Below, one piece after another: positions 8,929-17,768 of a stretch of DNA of 64,000 nucleotides. The notes under the pieces are model-generated. The model saw nothing but the letters and a program-made list of their open reading frames with translations, was not told where the DNA came from and did no database searches. Location: assembly GCA_944389895.1 (NCBI GenBank), contig CALXOA010000066.1:1-64000 (forward strand), in the 5' to 3' direction. Made by a program: the position numbers and the translations under genes. Origin of the DNA: an uncultured Victivallis sp. (GTDB taxonomy: Bacteria; Verrucomicrobiota; Lentisphaeria; Victivallales; Victivallaceae). Positions within the stretch are counted from its first letter, which is position 1. Every line of letters starts with the position of its first letter.

Positions 8929-9831
8929 ATGAAAAAAGATTTATTGACATTGAGGGATCTTACCTCTGATGATCTTCAGACCATTTTCGAACTGGCTTCA
9001 AAGCTGAAGGCGGAGCGTGGCCGGGTGCCCTTCACCCCGCTGGCGGGAAAAAGCGTCGGGTTGATCTTTGCGAAGTCTTCAACGCGGACACGGGTTTCTT
9101 TTGAAGTCGGAGTCGGGGAACTCGGCGGACGTCCGCTCTATCTGGATCAGGCGCGGATGCAGGTCGGGCGCGGCGAGACCGTGGCGGATACCGCGAATGT
9201 CCTGAGTCGCTATCTGCATGGAATCGTGATCCGGACATTTGCGCATGCCGATGTGGCTGAACTTGCCCGTGTTGCAACGATTCCGGTCATTAATGCGCTG
9301 ACCGATGAATATCATCCGTGTCAGATTCTCGCCGATCTTCTGACGATTCGGGAGTATTCGGGGCGGGTTGACAAGTCGATCCGGATGGCGTTTTACGGGG
9401 ACGGGCGCAGCAACATCGCCAATTCGCTGATGCTGGCTGCCCGGTTGACCGGGATGGAGTTGGTGATTGCCGCGCCGAAAGAGGAGCGGCCCCGGGAAGA
9501 ACTTCTGGACGGCTGCCCCAATATCCATTGGGAGCTTGATCCGATCAAGGCGGCCGAAGGGGTTGATTACTTCTACACCGATGTCTGGGTCAGCATGGGA
9601 TTTGAGGATGAGAAAGAGCGGCGGATGCAGATTTTCCGTCCCTATCAGGTCAATGAAAAGCTCTTTGAACATGCCCGGCCGGAGGCAAAGTTCCTGCACT
9701 GCCTGCCTGCCCATCGCGGGGAGGAGGTCTCCGCCGGAGTTATGGATGACCCGAAGCGTTCGATCGTATTCGACGAGGCGGAGAATCGTCTCCATGTGCA
9801 GAAAGCGGTCATGGCGCTCCTGATGAAGTGA
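8929..9831 (+). CDS. argF: Ornithine carbamoyltransferase
   Basis: 300-residue cytosolic enzyme making citrulline from ornithine and carbamoyl phosphate. The carbamoyl phosphate loop SSTRTR is near residue 49; DEYHPCQILAD and FLHCLPAHRGEEV (ornithine-binding Cys) are characteristic and separate it from aspartate carbamoyltransferase. AGGAGGGG (8911-8918) inside the end of argD supplies the ribosome site for ATG 8929. A near-exact operon with argD argues for the biosynthetic rather than the catabolic role. The catabolic arginine deiminase form is otherwise similar in sequence. Confidence 0.95.
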   Translation: MKKDLLTLRDLTSDDLQTIFELASKLKAERGRVPFTPLAGKSVGLIFAKSSTRTRVSFEVGVGELGGRPLYLDQARMQVGRGETVADTANVLSRYLHGIVIRTFAHADVAELARVATIPVINALTDEYHPCQILADLLTIREYSGRVDKSIRMAFYGDGRSNIANSLMLAARLTGMELVIAAPKEERPREELLDGCPNIHWELDPIKAAEGVDYFYTDVWVSMGFEDEKERRMQIFRPYQVNEKLFEHARPEAKFLHCLPAHRGEEVSAGVMDDPKRSIVFDEAENRLHVQKAVMALLMK

Positions 9832-9836
9832 GGCGA

Positions 9837-10436
9837 ATGGGGGCGCTTGAAACATTGCTGATCGCCTGCAGTGTCTCGATCGATGCCTTTGCCGTGTCGG
9901 TCGGAGGTTCCCTGTGCGACCGCAGTGGCCGCCGGTATCGCAATGCGATGCGGGCGGCGCTTTTTTTCGGCGGTTTCCAGATTCTGATGCCGTTGATCGG
10001 TTATTTCGCCGCACAGTTGCTGGCCCGGGTGGTGGCGCAACTCGACCACTGGATTGCGTTTCTGCTTCTTGGAGTGGTCGGCGGCAGGATGATTTTCGAG
10101 GGCCTGAAGGCTTCTGAGAATGTCGCTCCATCCGGACAGCCTTGCTGTGGCGAGGACTCCGGCAGTTTTTTTGATTGGAAAGCGTTGTTTGTTCCGGCGG
10201 TCGCCACCAGTCTGGATGCGCTGGCGGTCGGCGCGGGCATTGCTTTTGCCGGTGCTCCGATCTGGGGTGCGGCACTGGCCATGGGAGTCGTCACTGCGGC
10301 GACGTCGATCACCGGAGTTCTGATCGGTAACCGGATCGGGTCGCTGGCCGGGGAACGGACCATGTCTGTGATCGGCGGTGGCGCCATCATTCTGATCGGG
10401 GTCAAGATTCTGCTGGAGCACCTGGGAATATTCTGA
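9837..10436 (+). CDS. mntP: MntP-type manganese efflux pump
   Basis: 199-residue membrane protein of the MntP (former DUF204) family, which exports Mn2+ from the cytosol. It has two repeats of three helices each; the repeat-defining acidic motifs SIDAFAVS (helix 1) and TSLDALAVG (helix 4) are intact. There is a short cytosolic loop with CC in the middle. The start is most likely ATG 9837 with GAGG just upstream; a GTG at 9828 overlapping the argF stop is possible. It is apparently cotranscribed with argD-argF, with no metabolic link that I know of. No yybP-type riboswitch is visible, which would be the usual control of mntP genes. Confidence 0.85.
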   Translation: MGALETLLIACSVSIDAFAVSVGGSLCDRSGRRYRNAMRAALFFGGFQILMPLIGYFAAQLLARVVAQLDHWIAFLLLGVVGGRMIFEGLKASENVAPSGQPCCGEDSGSFFDWKALFVPAVATSLDALAVGAGIAFAGAPIWGAALAMGVVTAATSITGVLIGNRIGSLAGERTMSVIGGGAIILIGVKILLEHLGIF

Positions 10437-10500
10437 CTTCGGCGCGATTTCCCCGTGACATTCTCGTATGGTTTCCCTCGAAGCATTTTTTTATTTAAAT

Positions 10501-10518
10501 AATTAGATTAATCTAATT
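10501..10518. promoter_or_regulatory. Operator-like palindrome 1
   Basis: AATTAGATTAATCTAATT is a perfect 18-bp inverted repeat. It differs from the copy at 10613-10630 only at the two symmetric positions 7 and 12. Centre-to-centre spacing is 112 bp. The paired symmetric change is what one expects of sites for a dimeric regulator rather than of chance AT-rich sequence. Confidence 0.6.
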
Positions 10519-10612
10519 CCCTCCCTTGATTTTTCCCGTTTCTGAATTATTTTATAGAACTGCAAACAGATATCCTCCCCTATATTCCGGACGAGGGTGA
10601 TCGGCGTCAGTA

Positions 10613-10630
10613 AATTAGTTTAAACTAATT
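10613..10630. promoter_or_regulatory. Operator-like palindrome 2
   Basis: AATTAGTTTAAACTAATT, the second perfect 18-bp palindrome of the pair; consensus AATTAGnTTAAnCTAATT. It has no CG centre as LacI-family sites usually do; a MarR- or TetR-like protein would be a guess. Confidence 0.6.
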
Positions 10631-10859
10631 GTATGTCTGATGAGCGTGACTTTTGGAAAAGACATGAAGTCATTCTGGAGGGATAACGGCAGTGTGTTTC
10701 CAGAAAGGAAGGTGTGAGAGGCAAGGGAAAAAGTAGAAAAGTCTCCATGGAGTACGGTTTTTTCATGGAAGAAGAGTGATTGTATGGATTTTGTGACGGA
10801 ATGGATGATTCAATGAATCGGTATGGAACAATATTCTGAAGCTGATTTGGAGGAATGGG

Positions 10860-11702
10860 ATGAAGAGCGGAAGTGATGTACATGGCAACAAAAACAGGTC
10901 GTACCGGAAGTTTACATTGATAGAATTGCTGGTCGTTATTGCGATTATTGCGATTCTGGCGGCGATATTGCTGCCGGCGTTGAATCAGGCCCGGGCCCGT
11001 GGGGTGGCGGCTTCCTGCGTGTCGCGATTGAAGCAGATAGGAAACGCCGATATGTTTTACCTGAACGATTACGGCTGGATCACCCCGATGTCACAGGCGA
11101 TGAGCATGACCAGCCGGGTCGGTGCGAAATTGTGGTGCGGCACCAAGGCGAGCAGCAACATCAATTTCACCGGAGAGGGGTTTTTGACGCCGTATCTGAA
11201 AAAGGCGGGGGTCGACGATATGGTGATGCGTCAGCAGTCGAGCAATGTGTTTTTCTGCCCTGATCCTTCGTTGCAGCAGTTCTGGCAGGGAGGGGATATC
11301 GAGGATTCCCCGGGGGGCGGTTACGGTTGCAACGGCGATGTGCACGGTTTTGCGGAATCGATGAGCATGATGGGGATGACCTTGAACTTCGCTGCGCGTG
11401 AAATCAGGAAACCCTCCGAAATCGTCAGTTACGGGGATTGTCTCGGCAAGGCGGGAATGAGTGGACCCGGCAGTGCGATTTCGGATGCCAATTTGATTCT
11501 CAGTTATCAGATCAACTCCCAGGTCACCCATTTCCGGCACAACGGCATGGCGAATATTGTCTGGGCGGATGGACATGTGTCGGCGGAACGCCCCGGGATT
11601 CTGACGGTCGGAGAGAACGCGGCGAGATACCGGATAGGCAGTCTCGGCGTTGCCGTCGATGATGATCGACCGTACAATCCGGACAGCGACTATGCGGATT
11701 GA
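10860..11702 (+). CDS. Pseudopilin, H-X9-DG type (solo copy)
   Basis: 280-residue pseudopilin-like protein, diverged from the three-copy array. A longer leader ([16 protein letters not shown]) precedes FTLIELLVV, with Lys at -1. One hydrophobic helix ends [12 protein letters not shown]. The tail keeps an intact H-X9-DG motif ([13 protein letters not shown]). Internal segments rich in Met, Ser and Gly differ from the array. Start ATG 10860 has GGAGG six bases upstream. It is followed 28 bases later by a small anchored protein and then a CobN-like chelatase on the same strand. Whether the three form one unit is open; the long operator-bearing region upstream suggests regulated expression. Confidence 0.83.
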   Translation: MKSGSDVHGNKNRSYRKFTLIELLVVIAIIAILAAILLPALNQARARGVAASCVSRLKQIGNADMFYLNDYGWITPMSQAMSMTSRVGAKLWCGTKASSNINFTGEGFLTPYLKKAGVDDMVMRQQSSNVFFCPDPSLQQFWQGGDIEDSPGGGYGCNGDVHGFAESMSMMGMTLNFAAREIRKPSEIVSYGDCLGKAGMSGPGSAISDANLILSYQINSQVTHFRHNGMANIVWADGHVSAERPGILTVGENAARYRIGSLGVAVDDDRPYNPDSDYAD

Positions 11703-11730
11703 AACAGACTGAAAGGAGGTCTTTGCGGAA

Positions 11731-12207
11731 ATGAAATGGAAGATTATCGCTTTGCTGCTGGTGATTTCTGGTTCCCTCTGGGCGTGGTTTTCCGCCGGCG
11801 GAGATGAGGTGCCGGAGGAGTTGATCCTCAAGCCGGTTCCTGTGACGTCGAAGACGCAGCGGGACGAATTGAGAAAATTGGTCGAGCATGTGGCGGAGTC
11901 GTGTAATCGCCATGGCCCGGGATCGCTGAAGAGGGTATTCGGATATTCTCCGAAGGAGTTGGCGCGCTACCGGTTCGCGGAAGGTGCCGATCCCGTTACC
12001 AGGAGCATCGATGTGTTGCGGAAACATGGCCGCAACCTGGCCTTCGGCAGGTTGCACATCTGGAATTACGGCGACAAAGGCGGGGGCTGTTACTATGTCG
12101 ATGCGGAATGTGCACAGGGGGGCACGTTACGTTTTACCTTCCTCAGAAATAACAGAGGATATCGGCTCGGTGAGGTGAGTGAATTGCACGCGGAGACGGT
12201 GGACTGA
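11731..12207 (+). CDS. Small anchored or secreted protein of unknown function
   Basis: 158 residues. The N-terminus (KWKIIALLLVISGSLWAWF) is a signal anchor or signal peptide; the rest is soluble, with a conserved-looking block FGRLHIWNYGDKGGGCYYVDAECAQ split by glycines, and FTFLRNNRGYRLGEV near the end. I do not recognise a family. It has a very good ribosome site (AAAGGAGGT) ten bases before ATG 11731. Its position between a pseudopilin and a membrane chelatase suggests an envelope role. There are only two cysteines, and no lipobox. Confidence 0.65.
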   Translation: MKWKIIALLLVISGSLWAWFSAGGDEVPEELILKPVPVTSKTQRDELRKLVEHVAESCNRHGPGSLKRVFGYSPKELARYRFAEGADPVTRSIDVLRKHGRNLAFGRLHIWNYGDKGGGCYYVDAECAQGGTLRFTFLRNNRGYRLGEVSELHAETVD

Positions 12208-12215
12208 ATTTCCCT

Positions 12216-12248
12216 CCACGGCGGAAGGTTGTCGTTCCTCCGCCGTGG
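12216..12248 (+). other. Strong hairpin between the small protein and the chelatase gene
   Basis: CCACGGCGG(A)AGG pairs with CCTCCGCCGTGG with a single bulged A and an 8-base loop. There is no T-run right after it; a T-rich stretch begins about 17 bases later. It could be a weak terminator or attenuator, or a stabilising structure that sets the ratio of upstream to downstream protein. Confidence 0.5.
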
Positions 12249-12312
12249 CCGGTGCATCCTCAACTTTTTTGTTTGTCAACTTTCATTTATCCCGCCGGGG
12301 AGGGGGATTTTC

Positions 12313-15300
12313 ATGCGGAAAAAGTGGAAAAGGATTTTCCTGTTTGTTGCTGCGGCAGTGGTACTGTCGGCACTGTTGTCTGCCGCCTACCGGAAGTATG
12401 CGTCACCGACCAGAATCGCTTTCGTCAATTATCCGGAATACATTCTTGCGCAGGAGATGGATCAGAAGCTCAATTCGTCAATTGAGGTGACTGCTCTCAA
12501 GTGGACAGAGGAGTCCGGTGACGAGTTACGTGACTACGACATGATTCTCTTTTTCGGGATGGGACTTGCGCTGACGGAACGACAGCAGGAGATCCTCGAT
12601 AAACTTGAAAAACCGTTGTATGTTACCGCTTCGACCCGTGTTGAAACCGCACTGAACACGCTTACCGGTGAACAGAAGGAACAGCTTGTCGCCTATCTGC
12701 GCAACGGCGGCCGGGAGAATTTCCGTCGGATGCTGAACTTTGTACGGCGTGAAATCGACGGCAAGATTCTATGGGCCGACCCGGTCGAGCCGCCTCAGGT
12801 GGTCCCCCGGGTCGTCTTCTTTCACGAGGATGAGAGCAAAGGATTCGAAACCTATGGGGAGTATCTGGAGTTTTACAGGAAGTCGGGGAAATACCGGCCC
12901 GGCGCACAGACGGTGTTGATCTTTTCCGGCAACGGCGGAGGCGATCTTCCGGCGCTGGTCGCCGCGCTTGAGAAGCGGAAAATCAACGTTGTGGCCGCGA
13001 ATCGTGGCCCGAAGCTGCTTGAATTGCTGGAGACGGTTCGCCCCGATTTGATCGTTTACCAGCCGCACGGTCGTTTCGCCGGGGGGGATGAAAAGATCCT
13101 GAACTTTCTGCGTGACAACAATGTTCCCCTGCTCTGTCCGGTCAAAGCGGAACAGCCTTATGAGGAGTGGCTGAAGGATCAGCGGGGTATGGACGGCGCA
13201 CTCCTGAGTCAGAGTGTCACCATGCCGGAACTTGACGGGGGAACGGTGCCTTTTGCTCTGTCGGCGTTGTTCCGTGATGAACGCGGTCTTCTGGCCTTCC
13301 GGGCCATCCCGGACCGGTTGGAGCGGTTCGCCGACCTGGTCGGAAAAATGCTGGAGCTGCAACGCAAGGCGAATGCCGACAAGAAGGTGGCGATCGTCTA
13401 CTACAAGGGACCAGGTAAAAACGCTCTGACCGCCGGCGGACTGGAGGTCGGCGAATCGTTGCTCAACACGCTGCGCGGTCTTCGAAAGGCCGGTTTCAAC
13501 ACCGGGGACCTTCCGGAAGCCGCCGAAGAATTGATCCGGCAGATTCAGGAGAACGCCGCGGTTTTCGGGAGCTATGCCGAAGGGGCGATGCAGGATTTCA
13601 TGAAGCGGGCGAAAACGGTCAAAATTTCAGGTGCGGATTATGCGGACTGGGTCAGCCGGAGTATGCCGGCCGATCTCTATCAAACCGTAGTCGATCAGTA
13701 CGGCGCATTCCCCGGCCGTTATTTTGCCACGCCGGACGGGGGGATGTTGCTCGGGATGCTCCGCTTCGGGAACATCGTGCTGATGCCGCAGGCGCTCTCC
13801 GGCGAAGGAGGAGACACCAGTAAAGTGATTCACGGTGTCAAGATGGCGCCGCCGCATACCTACATCGCAACCTATCTCTGGATCCGCCATGGATTCAAGG
13901 CCGATGCGCTGATCCACTTCGGTACTCACGGCAGCCTTGAATTTACGCCGTGGAAACAGGTGGTGCTGTCGAGTTACGACTGGCCGGACGTCCTGATCGG
14001 TGAGATTCCCCACTTCTACCTCTATATGATGAACGACATGGGAGAGGCGCAGATTGCGAAGCGCCGCAGTTATGCGACGATGATCAGCCACCTGACCGCC
14101 CCTTACATGAACTCCGAACTCTACGGCCCGATCCGTGAGCTCGATGACAAACTGGAGAAGTTTCTCGAGATCGAAGATCCGGGACTCAAGGCGGAATATG
14201 AAAGATCCGTGATTGAACTGGCAAAACGTGACAAGTTCGATCATGAACTCAAATTCACCGCTGATTTTGCCGCCGGAAAACTCAATGAAACGGATGCCGA
14301 GTTACTTCACAACCATCTTCACGCCATCGGCGGCGAGAAGATCAATCGCGGACTCTATGTGATCGGGCGGCCCTATACCAAGGCGGAAGCGACCGAAACC
14401 GCAAAGCTGATGATGATCGACACCGTGGCTGAAGAGTTGTTCAAGGCCGACGTCGCGGCGGGGCGGGTCGAGGAACGCGGAAATGCCGACGAGCATTTTT
14501 ATCAGGCCAACTATCTGAAACCTGCCGGTGAGAAGATCGACCGGGTTTTCGCCGGAATCGACGACGGTTCGATCCGGATCCCGGAGAGGGGGCCGGCGGT
14601 GTCCGTCGGTACTCCGGAGGCACCGGCCGGAAACGCCCAGGAGGAGATCCGGCGGATGATGAGCTCCGGAAAACTTCCTGACGGGCGGCCGATTCCGCCG
14701 GCAATGGCGGCGATGCTTTCCCGGGGCGGGACACCCCCGCCGGAGATGGGAATGTCGGTTGCTCCTGCCGGGGAGCGGAAAATGGAACAGCTGCCGCCGG
14801 AGTTTCTGGCAGTCGAGGCGAGGGAGAATCTGCTGCGCTCGACGGAACTTGAGATTGCGGGACTGGTGCGGGCGCTGTCGGGCAGCTACCTGCCGGCGAC
14901 TTCCGGAGGGGATCCGATCGGCAATCCGGACAATGTACCGACCGGGCGCAACATGTACGGAATCGATCCGGAACGCACTCCGACACGGGAGAGCTTTGCT
15001 CTTGGCAGGAAGCTCGCGGAAGCGCTGATCGAGGCGAAACTGAAAAGTACCGGCGAATATCCCCGTAAGGTGTCGTTTACCGTCTGGGGGGGCGAGTTCA
15101 TCAACACCTACGGTTCCGACATCGGTGAGATCTTCTGGCTGCTCGGTGTCGAGCCGATCTGGGATTCGCGTGGCCGGGTACGCGACGTAAGATTGATTCC
15201 GTCGGAGGAGTTGAAACGGCCGCGCATTGACGTGATCGTACAGACTTCGGTCCAGTTCCGCGGCGCGGCGGCCAGCCGGATGTTGTTGATCGACAAAGCG

Positions 15301-16455
15301 GTCCGACTGGCTGCCGCGGATAAGGCCACGCTGTTTGCCAACTATGTGCTCGAGGGGTCCGAGGCGGCGGTCAAGGCACTGGTTTCCGGCGGCATGTCAC
15401 CAGAGGAAGCGCGCACTTTCGCTCATGCGCGGCTGTTCGGCGGTGGTAACGGCGAGGACAACGGGCCCGGTGTCGGCGGGCTGACCCGGGCCGGAGACAA
15501 GTGGGATGATCCTGCGGTGATCGCCGAGGCGTTTCTGCGCAGTCGCGGCACGCTCTACACTGCGGATCATTGGGGGATCAATGTCCCCGGCGTCTACAAG
15601 GCGGCGATGAGCAACACCGATACGGTGGTGCAGTCGCGTTCCTCCAATCTGTGGGGGCCGCTTTCGCTCGATCACGTCTATGAGTTCACCGGTGGTGCGA
15701 ACATCGCCGCGAAATATGTGACCGGCGAGGAACCTGAGGTTTATTTCAACGATCTCCGGATCAAGGGGCGGCCGAAAATGCAGACTGCGGCCGAAGCGTT
15801 GATGCTCGAGGCGCGCACGACGGTTCTGAATCCAAAGTACATCAAAGAGATGATGGAGGAGGGGCCGACCGGAGCCGGAACCTTTGCCGCTTTCTTCAGC
15901 AACACCTATGGATGGGAGGTCACCAAACCGGATGTGATCCAGGATTATCTGTGGGAAGAGTACAAGAAGGTCTACATCGACGATGAACTTGATCTCGGCA
16001 TGCGCGACTACTTCGAGAAGAAGAATCCTTATGCGCTGCAGGAGATGACCGCCGTGATGCTTGAGACGATCCGCAAGGGATACTGGAAAGCGGATGAGGA
16101 TACGATCCGGCAACTCGTTGATCTTCATGTCGAGCTGGTGGAGAAATTCGACCCCGGATGCAGCGGCTTCGTCTGCAACAATGCGAAGCTGCGCGAAATG
16201 ATCGCCGGGAAACTGTCTGACCCCGAACTGCGCAGAGAGTATCAGGAGAAAATCGAAGAGGTGCGTACCCCGAAGGTGGAATCCCGCGAGGAGGTCTCCG
16301 GACAAACGCTTCGCGAGGAGAAGATTCAGCCTGACGAATCGAAGCTTGTCGAGCGGGCGCCGGGAATTGCGCTGATCGCTCTCGGCGTAATTGTTCTGAT
16401 CGGAGTTGTTTCACTGGTCATCGGCAGCGTGAGAGGGCGGCGATCGCAGGAGTGA
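12313..16455 (+). CDS. Membrane-anchored CobN/HmuS-like chelatase
   Basis: 1380-residue member of the CobN/BchH large chelatase-subunit family. Family blocks are KVAIVYYKGPGKN and GLEVGESLLNTL, HFGTHGSLEFTPWK (near residue 535, counterpart of CobN HxGxHG-x-LEW), EAQIAKRRSYATMISHLT, WGGEFINTYGSDIGEIFWLLG (near 925) and the C-terminal DPGCSGFVCNN. Unusual are a helix at residues 8-25 and another near 1349-1370, followed by a basic tail, so it is anchored at both ends with the body probably outside the cytoplasm. A proline/methionine-rich insert lies near 765-820. Bacteroidota HmuS, a CobN relative reported to act on heme, shares such anchoring as far as I recall. No ChlI/ChlD partners, cobalamin genes or TonB receptor are nearby. 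Substrate (cobalt, heme or other) is not determined. Start ATG 12313 follows GGAGGGGG. Confidence 0.8.
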   Translation: MRKKWKRIFLFVAAAVVLSALLSAAYRKYASPTRIAFVNYPEYILAQEMDQKLNSSIEVTALKWTEESGDELRDYDMILFFGMGLALTERQQEILDKLEKPLYVTASTRVETALNTLTGEQKEQLVAYLRNGGRENFRRMLNFVRREIDGKILWADPVEPPQVVPRVVFFHEDESKGFETYGEYLEFYRKSGKYRPGAQTVLIFSGNGGGDLPALVAALEKRKINVVAANRGPKLLELLETVRPDLIVYQPHGRFAGGDEKILNFLRDNNVPLLCPVKAEQPYEEWLKDQRGMDGALLSQSVTMPELDGGTVPFALSALFRDERGLLAFRAIPDRLERFADLVGKMLELQRKANADKKVAIVYYKGPGKNALTAGGLEVGESLLNTLRGLRKAGFNTGDLPEAAEELIRQIQENAAVFGSYAEGAMQDFMKRAKTVKISGADYADWVSRSMPADLYQTVVDQYGAFPGRYFATPDGGMLLGMLRFGNIVLMPQALSGEGGDTSKVIHGVKMAPPHTYIATYLWIRHGFKADALIHFGTHGSLEFTPWKQVVLSSYDWPDVLIGEIPHFYLYMMNDMGEAQIAKRRSYATMISHLTAPYMNSELYGPIRELDDKLEKFLEIEDPGLKAEYERSVIELAKRDKFDHELKFTADFAAGKLNETDAELLHNHLHAIGGEKINRGLYVIGRPYTKAEATETAKLMMIDTVAEELFKADVAAGRVEERGNADEHFYQANYLKPAGEKIDRVFAGIDDGSIRIPERGPAVSVGTPEAPAGNAQEEIRRMMSSGKLPDGRPIPPAMAAMLSRGGTPPPEMGMSVAPAGERKMEQLPPEFLAVEARENLLRSTELEIAGLVRALSGSYLPATSGGDPIGNPDNVPTGRNMYGIDPERTPTRESFALGRKLAEALIEAKLKSTGEYPRKVSFTVWGGEFINTYGSDIGEIFWLLGVEPIWDSRGRVRDVRLIPSEELKRPRIDVIVQTSVQFRGAAASRMLLIDKAVRLAAADKATLFANYVLEGSEAAVKALVSGGMSPEEARTFAHARLFGGGNGEDNGPGVGGLTRAGDKWDDPAVIAEAFLRSRGTLYTADHWGINVPGVYKAAMSNTDTVVQSRSSNLWGPLSLDHVYEFTGGANIAAKYVTGEEPEVYFNDLRIKGRPKMQTAAEALMLEARTTVLNPKYIKEMMEEGPTGAGTFAAFFSNTYGWEVTKPDVIQDYLWEEYKKVYIDDELDLGMRDYFEKKNPYALQEMTAVMLETIRKGYWKADEDTIRQLVDLHVELVEKFDPGCSGFVCNNAKLREMIAGKLSDPELRREYQEKIEEVRTPKVESREEVSGQTLREEKIQPDESKLVERAPGIALIALGVIVLIGVVSLVIGSVRGRRSQE

Positions 16456-16511
16456 ACTCCCGAAGCCGGGAAGCCGATTGTACCGGCTTCCCGGGAGACA
16501 GAGCCGTCGGA

Positions 16512-17768
16512 TCAGAGCTTCACCGCGGCGAGAGCGGCGGCAAGCACGGTTTTCAACGGAACTCCGGCTGAGGCCGCGATGCTGCGGCAGGTTTCGTATT
16601 CCGGCTTCACCGCGACGATCCGGCCGTTTCTGCGGCCGAGCTTGACCTCGACCGCGCCCCAGGCGGTTTCGACGTGGATGAACTCCCGTTCGAGCACCTG
16701 ACGCTCGACCGGAAGAATCCGGACCCCGAATGTCGTGCTTTCGGCGAAGACCAGGTCGATCAACTGATCCCGCCGGTCCGGCGTGGTCAGAACGCCGAGT
16801 TTGACTCCGGGACGCTGTTTTTTCATGACCAGAGGTTCGTACCAGGCGTCGAGAGCGCCCGCCTTCAACAGGAGTTCCAGCAGATTGCCCAGCAATTCCC
16901 CGGGGGCGTCGTCGAGGTTGCATTCGATCAGTTCCGCCTGCTGAACTTCCGCGGAGGAAGTCGCTGCCGGGGATGACTCGAACAGTATGGCGCGCAGCAG
17001 GTTCGGGCGGCTCTTCAGTTCCCGTTGTCCGAATGCGTTCGCCACTGCCGCAACCCGTCCGCCGGCGGGGATTTCCCGCTTCGGCCAGGCACTCAGCAGT
17101 GCCGCTCCGGTCGGCGTCAGCAGTTCCGACGCCTCATCACAGGGGGCGATGGCGAGTCCGTGCTTCAGAATTTCCGCAGTCGCCGGTGCCGGGACCGGGT
17201 AACAGCCGTGCTGGCAATGCACGGTTCCGGTTCCGGTCGGAACCGGCGACACCGATATCCCGTCAAGCCCGAGCCGGTGATAGGCGAGGCAGCAGCCGAC
17301 GATATCCACGATCGAATCGACCGCGCCGACCTCGTGAAAACACACCTCGTCGGCCGGTTTCCCGTGGATCGCTCCTTCCGCTTCGGCGAGCAGCGCGAAT
17401 ACTGCGACGCTCATCGTGCGCACCGCCTCCGGCAATTCCGAGTTTTCGATCAGTGCGCGGATCTCCCGGAAGGCGTGATGGTCATGGTGGTGATGTTCGT
17501 GATGGTGGTGATCGTGATTCGTGTCTCCGCCGCCGTCCCCGTGTTCGTGTCCGTGATGATGGTGATCTTCCGGCTCACAGACGACGCGCGCGGATATTCC
17601 GGCGATCGCCCATGAACTCTTCGGAGTCACTTCCAGGTGGAAATGACCGGGAAGCAACCGGGCGAGTTCCCGCTCGAGTTCCGCCGCATCGAGGCCGAGT
17701 CCGATCAGCGCTCCGAGCAGCATGTCGCCCGACGCGCCGCCGACCGAATCGAAACGCACGATCCTCAT
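16512..17768 (-). CDS. larC: Nickel-pincer cofactor biosynthesis protein LarC
   Basis: 418-residue LarC (DUF111) that inserts nickel into the pyridinium bis-thiocarboxylate precursor to make the NPN cofactor of lactate racemase (LarA) and relatives. It opens with [20 protein letters not shown], and a histidine-rich tract at residues 67-100 ([23 protein letters not shown]) fits nickel handling. [16 protein letters not shown] and [12 protein letters not shown] are family blocks. It is one continuous frame; in Lactiplantibacillus plantarum larC is made by programmed frameshifting. ATG 17768 overlaps the malic enzyme stop by four bases (ATGA), implying translational coupling. LarB, LarE and a LarA-type enzyme are not in the window. 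Confidence 0.92.
   Translation of the reverse strand: MRIVRFDSVGGASGDMLLGALIGLGLDAAELERELARLLPGHFHLEVTPKSSWAIAGISARVVCEPEDHHHHGHEHGDGGGDTNHDHHHHEHHHHDHHAFREIRALIENSELPEAVRTMSVAVFALLAEAEGAIHGKPADEVCFHEVGAVDSIVDIVGCCLAYHRLGLDGISVSPVPTGTGTVHCQHGCYPVPAPATAEILKHGLAIAPCDEASELLTPTGAALLSAWPKREIPAGGRVAAVANAFGQRELKSRPNLLRAILFESSPAATSSAEVQQAELIECNLDDAPGELLGNLLELLLKAGALDAWYEPLVMKKQRPGVKLGVLTTPDRRDQLIDLVFAESTTFGVRILPVERQVLEREFIHVETAWGAVEVKLGRRNGRIVAVKPEYETCRSIAASAGVPLKTVLAAALAAVKL

Larger units (their letters stand above)
10437..10859. other. 423-bp AT-rich regulatory gap with paired palindromes
   Basis: No supported gene. It carries two nearly identical 18-bp perfect palindromes (listed separately), a possible promoter between them (TTGATT about 10526 and TATTTT about 10548, spacer 16) and a 13-bp palindrome GATTCAATGAATC (10807-10819) 40 bases before the next start. 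The tract 10640-10850 is purine-rich and contains only very short frames, such as a 17-codon one at 10633. Confidence 0.5.

Noticed and set aside
10620-10883. An 87-codon minus-strand frame in the palindrome region
   Set aside because: No ribosome site, product with no recognisable feature, and it overlaps the ribosome site and start of the pseudopilin gene.
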